This document shows positions 1 to 6,621 of a DNA stretch of 8,478 nucleotides, one piece after another. Origin of the DNA: a bacterium (GTDB lineage Bacteria; Hydrogenedentota; Hydrogenedentia; Hydrogenedentiales; SLHB01); assembly GCA_024231375.1 (NCBI GenBank), contig JAAEQP010000692.1:1-8478 (forward strand). The letters are read 5' to 3'. Under the pieces are notes generated by a model, which did no database searches, had not been told where the DNA came from, and worked only from the letters and a program-made list of their open reading frames with translations. The position numbers and the translations under genes are program-made. Position 1 is the first letter of the stretch; each line of letters opens with the position of its first letter.

Positions 1-1296
1 CGTCATCGCACGACCACGTTCAAGGTGGGTGCACGCCCCTACGTGGACGAGGCCCAGATCAAGGTGGAGGCATGTCCCAAGGAACTGGAAGGCGCCACCC
101 TCGTGCGCGCCATTCAAGAGCGCGCGTGGGAAACTCAATTGGTGGGCGTGTTCCGCACGACGCCGTACCCGTCGTCCGACCGCCCGGACCAGGTTGTGCT
201 CACGTGGAGCGGCGACCCGAAGACGACCCAGACCATCCAATGGCGCACGAATATGAAGGTGAAGGATGGTTCGGTGCGATTCAAGAAGAAGGCCGGCCAA
301 GGCGACCCCGTGCAGGTGTCAGCGCAATCCGCCATACTCACGGACCGGTACCTGGCGAACGATGCCGTGGTGCATCGGCATACGGCGCGGCTGGAAGACC
401 TCGAACCGGCTACGGCATACGCCTACCAGGTGGGTAGCGCGACGGCTGACTCGTGGAGCGAGTGGTCGGAATTCACCACAGCACCGGACGAAGTCGTGCC
501 GTTCTCGTTCGTGTACATGGGAGACGCTCAGAACGGGTTGGACACGTGGGGCAAACTGGTGCATGAAGCCTTTGCCGCCCGGCCCGACGCAGCCTTCTAT
601 GTGATGGCAGGCGATTTGGTGAACCGGGGTATCGAACGCAACGATTGGGACGTGCTCTTCCAGAACGCGAGCGACATCTACGACCGCCGCCAGTTGGTGC
701 CGTGCATCGGGAACCATGAATGCCAGGGAGACGACGGGCCTTGGATGTACCTCGACCTCTTCGCGCTCCCAACCAACGGCCCGGATACCATCAAACCCGA
801 GAAGGCCTACACCATCGAGTACAGTAACGCCCTGTTCGTCATTCTGGACACGAACGAGCCGGTCAGCGACCAGACAGCATGGCTCGATGAACAGTTGTCC
901 GGGTCGGACGCGACCTGGAAGTTTCTCGTCTACCATCATCCGGCCTATTCGTCTGCCTCCAACCGCGACAACGCCGGTGTGCGGACCCAGTGGGGTGCGC
1001 TGTGCGACAAGTACCACGTGGATATGGCGTTGCAGGGGCACGACCACGCCTATCTGCGCACCTACCCCATGAAGGGCGGCGAACGCGTGGCCTCCCCCAA
1101 AGAGGGCACCGTCTACATCGTGTCGACCTCGGGCACCAAGTACTATGACCAGGGCCAACACGACTACACCGAGTTCGGAATGACCAATGTCTCGACCTAC
1201 CAGGTTCTCGATATCAAGATTGACGGGGACACGCTGACCTATCGCGCATATGACATGGAAGGGGAGCTTCGGGACGAACTCGTCATCGAGAAGTGA
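1..1296 (+). CDS. Purple acid phosphatase-like metallophosphoesterase, 5'-truncated
   Basis: The reading frame is open from base 1, so the true start and any signal peptide lie outside the window; the GTG at base 25 is only an internal candidate. Counting residues from that GTG: about 55-152 is a fibronectin-III-like domain of the kind that precedes purple acid phosphatase catalytic domains, and about 160-400 is a calcineurin-type metallophosphoesterase fold. Visible metal-site motifs are MGDAQ (Asp167), AGDLVN (Asp197), GNHE (Asn230, His231), VYHHP (His304/His305) and GHDH (His339, His341). The family hydrolyses phosphomonoesters or related phosphoesters with a two-metal centre and is usually exported. 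Classical purple acid phosphatases have GDxxY in block 2; here the Tyr position is Asn200, so a tyrosinate-iron chromophore is not expected. The first 50 or so visible residues belong to no family I recognise. The gene runs against all its neighbours and ends 13 bases from the convergent regulator gene. The fold is secure; the substrate is unknown. Confidence 0.9.
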   Translation, partial: RHRTTTFKVGARPYVDEAQIKVEACPKELEGATLVRAIQERAWETQLVGVFRTTPYPSSDRPDQVVLTWSGDPKTTQTIQWRTNMKVKDGSVRFKKKAGQGDPVQVSAQSAILTDRYLANDAVVHRHTARLEDLEPATAYAYQVGSATADSWSEWSEFTTAPDEVVPFSFVYMGDAQNGLDTWGKLVHEAFAARPDAAFYVMAGDLVNRGIERNDWDVLFQNASDIYDRRQLVPCIGNHECQGDDGPWMYLDLFALPTNGPDTIKPEKAYTIEYSNALFVILDTNEPVSDQTAWLDEQLSGSDATWKFLVYHHPAYSSASNRDNAGVRTQWGALCDKYHVDMALQGHDHAYLRTYPMKGGERVASPKEGTVYIVSTSGTKYYDQGQHDYTEFGMTNVSTYQVLDIKIDGDTLTYRAYDMEGELRDELVIEK

Positions 1297-1309
1297 GGAT
1301 TCGCAGAGC

Positions 1310-1942
1310 CTACTCTTCCTCGAAGTACTCGGGATAGTGTTTCTTCATGCAGTCGGGACAGATTCCGTGGCTGACGTCCGCGCCGGTGTGGTCGTGCAGG
1401 TACACATCAACCTGCTCCCAGTACCCCGCGTCGTCGCGCACCCGCTTGCAGAAGGTACATATGGGCAGTATGCCCCGTAGCGTCTTGATCTCGGCCAGTG
1501 CTTGCGCCAGCCGGTCGTTCCTCTCGGACAACTCGGCATTGAGGCGGCGTAGTTCCATCATATCGCGGTGCCGGACCAGTGCCACCACCAGGGCACGATC
1601 GATCTGCTGCGCCTGGGGAGGTTTTGTTAGATACGCGCTCACGCCGGCGTCAGCCGCTTCGGCCACGAGTTCCTGAGATTCGTGCGCCGTCAGGATAACC
1701 ACCGGGGTCGGACATTCCTCCTGAATACGGCGCGCCGCCGCTAGCCCATCCATCTCGGGCATGCGGATGTCCAAGAGGACCACGTCGGGACGCTGCTCGC
1801 GCACCAGGCGGAGTGCCTCGACACCGTCCGCGGCGTCCCCCACGATCTCATGTCCGAGCGACTTCACGGCGCGGACCACCTCCTCGCTGACAAGATAGTC
1901 GTCCTCGGCGATGACGATTCGGAGCGATCGACCTTCGGTCAT
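1310..1942 (-). CDS. Response regulator with receiver domain, coiled coil and four-cysteine C-terminal module
   Basis: Complete protein of 210 residues. Residues 7-120 form a CheY-like receiver with all key residues: acidic pair Asp14/Asp15, phospho-acceptor Asp58 in LLDIRMPEMDG, Thr85 and Lys107 followed by Pro. Residues about 120-157 are a heptad-rich helix, probably a coiled coil. Residues 158-205 form a compact module with Cys162, Cys165, Cys195 and Cys198 plus the motifs ILPIC, KRVRDD, GYW and SHGICPDC. No DNA-binding helix-turn-helix, GGDEF, EAL or other known output domain is present. From general knowledge, this tail also occurs at the ends of PAS and receiver proteins in environmental bacteria; its function is not established to my knowledge. 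The cysteine spacing suggests a zinc or other metal site (inference). The ATG overlaps the kinase stop as ATGA and an AGGAG ribosome site lies 8 bases upstream (1951-1955), so translational coupling to the kinase is likely and it is the probable phosphotransfer partner. Confidence 0.93.
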   Translation of the reverse strand: MTEGRSLRIVIAEDDYLVSEEVVRAVKSLGHEIVGDAADGVEALRLVREQRPDVVLLDIRMPEMDGLAAARRIQEECPTPVVILTAHESQELVAEAADAGVSAYLTKPPQAQQIDRALVVALVRHRDMMELRRLNAELSERNDRLAQALAEIKTLRGILPICTFCKRVRDDAGYWEQVDVYLHDHTGADVSHGICPDCMKKHYPEYFEEE

Positions 1943-4797
1943 TGCATGCTCTCCTGTGCGCCTGAGGCCTCGGACCGCGCCTCAAGCGAAATGTGGGCGA
2001 CCGCGCCCTTGTCGTTCGCAAACCGCAACGTTCCCCGGAGATTCTTGGTCACGATACCGCGAATCAGATCGAATCCGACTCCCGCGGATCCAGAGTCACT
2101 GTCGAGCACGGCGTCGGGATACCCTGGACCGTCGTCGCGGTACACCAGATGGGTCTGGTCCTCTTCCCCGGTCACTCTGACATGAATCGCGCCGGTCGTC
2201 CGGCCGTGGAGTGCGTGCTTCACGGTATTCGTCGCCAACTCGTTGATCGCCAGGGTCAGATGGTGCGCATCGTCGCTGGTCACGGTGGAGGGATCGCCCT
2301 CGATATCGAGGTTCACCTGTTTGTGAAGAGGCAGCCCCTGCAGCGCCGCGCGGACGATGCGGTCGCAGAGATCGGCCAGCACGAGGGGACGCCAGCCCGA
2401 CGCGGAGAGCATCTCGTGAACCGTGGCGAGGCCCCGAACGCGTGCCACAAGGTCGGTCAGCAACGGGACGAATTCGGCGACGCCGGAGGCCCTGGCCCGG
2501 TCTTCTTCTTTGTGCACCATCGCGATGATCGCGGACAGGTTGTTCTTCACCCGGTGGTTCACCTCGCGTAGGAGCACGGCCTGCGCCTCGGCGTAGCAGC
2601 GGAGTTCTTCCTGCGTGCGAATCGTTGCGGTAATGTCACGGGAGTTCCACACGCGCCCCGCCAGTTCTCGGTCGTGAATGAGAGGGAAGGAGTGAAGTTC
2701 GAAGACCCGTCCGTCCAGGAACGTGATCGTGTCGACACTTTCGTCGTGCGTGTCGGAGAGGTCCCTGACCTTGGCGAGGAACGCCCCGGGATCCGTTATC
2801 TGCGTGAGCACAAAATCCAAGATCCTCTCGTCGTCGGTTGATTCGACCAGTTCGTCCGGGATGCGCCAGATCTCGAGGAATCGCGTGTTCCTGTGGGTGA
2901 TTCTGCCCCCCGTGTCGACCACCAGAATACCGTCGGCCGCAGACTCCAGCGTGGCGCGGAGCAGGCTCTCGCTGTCGCGCAACGCCTGCTCAATGGCCTT
3001 TCGGGACGTGATGTCGCGGACAACCGCCAGGACGAACTCTTCACCGTCGACGCGTCCCGGGGAGAGGGTCAGTTCCATGGAGAATGCGCTGCCGTCACTT
3101 CGAACGGCTGGTAGTTCGAGGGTCTTGCCGATGGCGCTGCTGGGGAGTCCGGTGGTGAAGTAGCCATGCACGTACTCCTGGTGCCTGGCGCGGAATTCCT
3201 TGGGCATCAGCGGCGTAAGCGCCCCCCCCAGCATCTCGCTCTTCCCTCGGCCGAACATCTCCTCGGCGGCCGGATTGAAGATGGTGACGCTGCCAGTGCG
3301 GTCGATGGCGATCATGGCGTCCTTGCTGGAGTCGATGACCGTGCGCAACCGGTCCTCGCTGGCGCGGGCCGCGACCTCGGCGGCCTTCTGGACAGAGATG
3401 TCCGTCAGACATTCCAGCACGTACCGGCGGTCCGACACGGTGAAGGGAATGACCGCCCGCAGCACGGGGGTGTCGATCCCGTCCTCGCGGTTCAGCGTAC
3501 ACTCGGAGCTTGCGTGAGGGTAGTCGTCGCTTGGGATCTCGGAGCAGAACCCTTCGGCCAAGTGGATAGCGTCCTTGCGGTTCCTGCCTACCAACGCGTC
3601 CCGCTCCATCCCGATCATCTTGGCGGCCGCGGGGTTCAGATCGAGAATCACGAACGATTCCCGGTCAATGACGAACAAGGCGTTTCCCGTGGCCTCCCAC
3701 ACAGCCTCCATCCGCTGCCGGCTCTCGGCCAAGGCGTCCTCCGCATGCCGTCGCCCCACGCGGTCGACCTCGAGACGTTCAAGCATGTCGTTGAACTCGT
3801 TGGCCAATTCCCCGACCTCGTCGGCCCGGGCGATAGCAAGTCGGCGCGAGAAATCGCTTCCGCCACCGATGGCCGCCGCGTGCTCCCGGACCTCCTGGAT
3901 GGGCCGAACCACGGTACGACGCAGGAACCGGCCCAAGGCCAGCAGCACGAAAAGCAGGGCCGCCGCGGTTGTCGTCATGCCGATGGCCACCGCCAGCTGT
4001 CCGTGGGCTTCGATAGTGCGGGGCATGGTTGCGCTCAGAAGGAGGGCGGGAGCGCCATCCGTGCCGGGATGCACCGTGAAGGCGCGTGACGTGTCCCCAT
4101 GGTCCGGGGCCAAGAATGCGACCGAGGACTCCCGGACCTCGCGAAGGACGGCGCGGTGTTCCGGGGAGAGGAGTTCAGGGGTCGCCGGGAATAGCTGGAA
4201 ACTCACTGAGGTCTGTATGGCGAGGTCGCGCAGGCGCGATGCGTCGAGGAAGCGCCCGATGACGAGAGTTCCTCGAGGCGGACCCTGAACCTCGCTCGTG
4301 AGGATCCGGCCTCCCGCCACGATCAAGGGACCTAGGCTCGTAGGCATGATGCCGGAGATGCTCTGGCGGGCTCCAGCGCTGACGCACAACGGATGCTTCA
4401 GATCCCATCGGTCGCTGGGCAGTTCGGGCAGGTCCGGTCTGCGGCCCGCGATTTGGCTCCACACCACCCTTCCTTCGGCGTCCAGGAGATGGACGGTGTC
4501 TATCTCGGCCGTCGCCAGAGCCGCCGCCGAAAGGTTGGACCGGATGAAGTCGTCCGCGGGATTGGCCATGAATTCGTATAGGTCGTCCCAGAAGGCCCAG
4601 TCTTTGACAACCTTCTCGAGGTGTCGTCCTTCTGTTCGGAGGGCTTGCCCGCAACGTTCCAGGTCTCCCGCCGCGGCGTCCCGCTCCGCGGAGGCAAAAC
4701 TTTCGTAGACCACATACCGCTGGATCGCGTACGTGGCGCCGATGGAAATGGCGAAGACAACCGCCAGCAGCAACTCTATGCGTGTAGTGAGCTTCAC
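1939..4797 (-). CDS. Membrane sensor histidine kinase: CHASE4, HAMP, three PAS, HisKA_2 and HATPase
   Basis: Complete protein of 952 residues, starting at a GTG. A membrane helix at 7-27 and a second at about 268-290 flank a periplasmic sensor with the CHASE4 signature DWAFWDDLYEF (66-76). HAMP follows at about 287-343. Three PAS domains lie at about 365-470, 485-598 and 608-730. The kinase core starts at about 735 with the H-box REVNHRVKNN, in which His748 is the expected phosphorylated residue; this is the HisKA_2/HWE-related type, not the classical HisKA type. The ATP-binding domain shows the N-box NELATNTVKH (852-861), DDGPG (888-892) and GVGF (906-909). All catalytic motifs look intact. 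The likely role is to sense an extracytoplasmic signal plus intracellular PAS inputs and phosphorylate the regulator encoded next, whose start overlaps this stop as ATGA. There is no fused receiver. The PAS at 485-598 has a FixL-like His539. The ligand of each sensor domain is unknown. Confidence 0.93.
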   Translation of the reverse strand: MKLTTRIELLLAVVFAISIGATYAIQRYVVYESFASAERDAAAGDLERCGQALRTEGRHLEKVVKDWAFWDDLYEFMANPADDFIRSNLSAAALATAEIDTVHLLDAEGRVVWSQIAGRRPDLPELPSDRWDLKHPLCVSAGARQSISGIMPTSLGPLIVAGGRILTSEVQGPPRGTLVIGRFLDASRLRDLAIQTSVSFQLFPATPELLSPEHRAVLREVRESSVAFLAPDHGDTSRAFTVHPGTDGAPALLLSATMPRTIEAHGQLAVAIGMTTTAAALLFVLLALGRFLRRTVVRPIQEVREHAAAIGGGSDFSRRLAIARADEVGELANEFNDMLERLEVDRVGRRHAEDALAESRQRMEAVWEATGNALFVIDRESFVILDLNPAAAKMIGMERDALVGRNRKDAIHLAEGFCSEIPSDDYPHASSECTLNREDGIDTPVLRAVIPFTVSDRRYVLECLTDISVQKAAEVAARASEDRLRTVIDSSKDAMIAIDRTGSVTIFNPAAEEMFGRGKSEMLGGALTPLMPKEFRARHQEYVHGYFTTGLPSSAIGKTLELPAVRSDGSAFSMELTLSPGRVDGEEFVLAVVRDITSRKAIEQALRDSESLLRATLESAADGILVVDTGGRITHRNTRFLEIWRIPDELVESTDDERILDFVLTQITDPGAFLAKVRDLSDTHDESVDTITFLDGRVFELHSFPLIHDRELAGRVWNSRDITATIRTQEELRCYAEAQAVLLREVNHRVKNNLSAIIAMVHKEEDRARASGVAEFVPLLTDLVARVRGLATVHEMLSASGWRPLVLADLCDRIVRAALQGLPLHKQVNLDIEGDPSTVTSDDAHHLTLAINELATNTVKHALHGRTTGAIHVRVTGEEDQTHLVYRDDGPGYPDAVLDSDSGSAGVGFDLIRGIVTKNLRGTLRFANDKGAVAHISLEARSEASGAQESMQ

Positions 4798-4803
4798 CGA
4801 GCA

Positions 4804-4808
4804 CTCCC
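4804..4808 (-). promoter_or_regulatory. Ribosome binding site supporting the kinase GTG start
   Basis: The minus strand reads GGGAG, then six bases, then GTG. This supports the GTG at 4797 as the kinase start. The encoded sequence begins MKLTTRIELLL and runs straight into the first membrane helix, as expected for an inner-membrane sensor. Confidence 0.6.
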
Positions 4809-4832
4809 GTCGTACGTGCCAGGATTCGATGG

Positions 4833-4852
4833 TCCCCTGATACCGTCGGGGA
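4833..4852 (-). terminator. Weak hairpin in the gap between the flagellar operon and the kinase gene
   Basis: In the 75-base gap the minus strand can fold TCCCCGA against TCAGGGGA around a CGGTA loop: seven base pairs with one bulged A. No run of T follows, so it is not a canonical intrinsic terminator. It could be a partial terminator, an mRNA-processing stem between the flagellar genes and the two-component genes, or chance. I see no convincing promoter in the rest of the gap. Confidence 0.25.
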
Positions 4853-4872
4853 TCGACTGCGCCTGAGCCATT

Positions 4873-5199
4873 CTATCTGATAACAGGACGCTTGTCGTCC
4901 TTTATGCCCGCGCCACCAGGACCGTCCAGCTTCTGGTTCAGTCGGTACACAAAGGCCAAGACCTCGGCCACTATGCGGTACAGCTCTTCGGGAATCTCGG
5001 CGTTCAGATCCAACTTCGCCAGCAGAGCGACCAGATCGGCATCCTCGTGGACGTGGACCCCGTGTTCTTCCGCCAGCTCCAGAATCTTCTCGGCGGTGAG
5101 CCGTTCGCCCTTGGCAATCACGCGAGGCGCGCCTTCACGGTCGGTATCGTACCGCAAGGCCACGGCCTTCTTGGGTGGTTGATGGGACGATTCGGTCAT
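4873..5199 (-). CDS. FlhB C-terminal-domain homologue (FhlB/YlqH-like)
   Basis: The ATG at 5199 overlaps the stop of the upstream FliK-like gene as ATGA and gives 108 residues. The frame is open to 5268, but the extra 23 residues would all overlap the upstream gene, so the shorter form is preferred. The sequence matches the cytoplasmic domain of the flagellar export switch protein FlhB: KKAVALRYD, GAPRVIAKG, then a helical region and the typical ending IPEELYRIVAEVLAFVYRLN. FlhB's four membrane helices are absent. The NPTH autocleavage site is also absent; the equivalent position, just before AVALRYD, reads PPKK. In full-length FlhB this region contacts FliK and switches export from hook to filament substrates. 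Stand-alone copies are known in many bacteria (FhlB; YlqH in Bacillus, from memory), and their exact role is less clear. Placement directly after a FliK-like gene supports a shared job in export switching (inference). Confidence 0.88.
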   Translation of the reverse strand: MTESSHQPPKKAVALRYDTDREGAPRVIAKGERLTAEKILELAEEHGVHVHEDADLVALLAKLDLNAEIPEELYRIVAEVLAFVYRLNQKLDGPGGAGIKDDKRPVIR

Positions 5200-6620
5200 G
5201 CTTGAAGATCCGTGCCCTGGAACCGCTGTGCGAGGGCGGCGAGTTCCGACAACCGGTCCCCGTTCCACAGGTGCGCTGTGACCTGCGAACCGGGGTAGCC
5301 TACGGCGTCCAGGGCCTCGCGCAGTTCGGAGGCGTCAGCCTCGATGGCGTCGACCGTGGGTTGTTCAGTGGCACGGAACGCGCACGCGCACCGCCCCGCG
5401 GCCACAGACAGGGTCACCCACAGGTCGCCTAGACGAGTGGAAGATACGTCAATCAACACGCTGGCGTTCTGGGCATCGAACTCCCGCTTCTTGCCGCCTT
5501 GGTCGCCCAGCACATGCACTTGCACGCGCTGGAACGGACTCTCGGGCGAGATGGGAAGCTCCATGAACTGGTAGCTGGTCTGCAGACCGCGCAGGTTCTG
5601 GACGTCCTGGCCGGCCAGCCGATCCAACACGCGCCCCATGGCATCCCTGAACCCGCGAAGTTGTCCCGCATTTCTCAGGAAGCGAAGCAGAGGTTCCGAT
5701 TCGTTCACGCGGTCAAGCAGTCCTCGCAAATCCTGACCCAGTTGCTCAAAGAGTTCATCCACGTTGCCCGACGCCAGGGCAAGCGCCATCCGCGCCTCGA
5801 TGGGCGCCCCTGAGCGCGCCCATTGCTGAAGTGTTTCCAGCAGCTTGGCCGGGTCGTCGATGAGCAGTCGTGAAATCACATTTGAGAAGGTATCGGCCAA
5901 GCCTTGAGGCAGTGCGCCTGCGTCAGCGGCGTTGGAAAGCATGGTCTGGATCGTCTGCAGGTCTTCCCCACTCGCGTTCCGGGTCAGAAACAACGCCAAG
6001 AGTTGGCGCACGGGCAAAGGTGATGCAGGGGTCGCGTCGGGCAGGAGCTGCGAGGCGTTGGCAAGCATCTCAGGCAACCGGGTTTGAGCAGCCGTGGTCT
6101 CCAGCAGCCCCAGGGACCGCAAAGCGGCACTCACCACCTCCCCCAGGGAAGGCTGGCTCCCCGATTCCCCCTGAACTGAGGCCGTGGCAGCGGAAGACAG
6201 ATCAATCGTGGCAGCGGGCGCGGCGGGTGGGGTCGCGCCACCGGGCGCGGCTGGCGCCTGCGACACGCCCTGATGGGATACGGATACCGGGGCGGTCTGT
6301 GGCGCGTGGCCCGGCGCGGAGGGCTGACCGGCGGCGCCGCTACCGGCAGTCGGCGTCTGGACCGACGGCTCGGGCTGAGGCGTCAGCCGCAACTGCATGC
6401 CTCTCTCCGAGGCGACCACTTCGACGTTGACCAGTTGGCCGAGTTCCACGGCCACGTTGGGGTGGATGGGGATGCGGGCACCGCCGGTGACAATGAAGAG
6501 GTTGCCGGGGGTTCCCGACACGGTCACTTGGAACTGCTGCCCGGCTGCCAGAGTTGGTGGGGCGGAGTTCACTGGCACGACGCCGACCGGGACCGGGGAA
6601 ACGCCGCCGGCGCCCGCCAT
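5196..6620 (-). CDS. FliK-like flagellar hook-length control family protein (YlqG-like)
   Basis: Complete protein of 474 residues. Residues about 23-80 look like a small beta-barrel. Residues 81-150 are a linker rich in Pro, Ala, Gly and Ser, probably disordered. Residues about 155-345 are mostly helical. Residues about 350-455 resemble the FliK C-terminal domain: a beta-rich stretch with RLGDLWVTLSVAAGRCACAF, followed by the helix LREALDAVGY. FliK-type proteins measure hook length during assembly and then contact FlhB to switch export specificity; the same layout, with a flexible middle and globular C-terminus, fits here. The next gene encodes an FlhB-C-like partner overlapping by four bases, a pairing I recall as ylqG-ylqH in Firmicutes. 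The start lies one base after the stop of the upstream gene and has a strong ribosome site. Similarity to FliK was judged by eye and is weak outside the C-terminal domain, so a FliK paralogue rather than the hook ruler itself is possible. Confidence 0.72.
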   Translation of the reverse strand: MAGAGGVSPVPVGVVPVNSAPPTLAAGQQFQVTVSGTPGNLFIVTGGARIPIHPNVAVELGQLVNVEVVASERGMQLRLTPQPEPSVQTPTAGSGAAGQPSAPGHAPQTAPVSVSHQGVSQAPAAPGGATPPAAPAATIDLSSAATASVQGESGSQPSLGEVVSAALRSLGLLETTAAQTRLPEMLANASQLLPDATPASPLPVRQLLALFLTRNASGEDLQTIQTMLSNAADAGALPQGLADTFSNVISRLLIDDPAKLLETLQQWARSGAPIEARMALALASGNVDELFEQLGQDLRGLLDRVNESEPLLRFLRNAGQLRGFRDAMGRVLDRLAGQDVQNLRGLQTSYQFMELPISPESPFQRVQVHVLGDQGGKKREFDAQNASVLIDVSSTRLGDLWVTLSVAAGRCACAFRATEQPTVDAIEADASELREALDAVGYPGSQVTAHLWNGDRLSELAALAQRFQGTDLQA

Positions 6621-6621
6621 G

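Noticed and set aside
319..1161. 280-codon open frame on the minus strand inside the phosphatase gene
   Set aside because: It is antisense to a gene with clear catalytic motifs, shows no recognisable motif of its own, and long antisense frames are common in GC-rich coding DNA.
3166..4089. 307-codon plus-strand frame inside the kinase gene
   Set aside because: It is antisense to the HAMP and PAS domains of an intact kinase and shows no motif of its own.
4804..4821. Possible sigma-54 promoter before the kinase (TGGCACG on the minus strand)
   Set aside because: The -24 half looks good, but the required GC at -12 spacing is absent (GG instead), so this is not a valid sigma-54 site.
5200..5268. 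Upstream extension of the FhlB-like gene to 131 residues
   Set aside because: The added 23 residues overlap the FliK-like gene and match nothing in the FlhB family. The ATG at 5199 gives the usual ATGA coupling and a normal family length.
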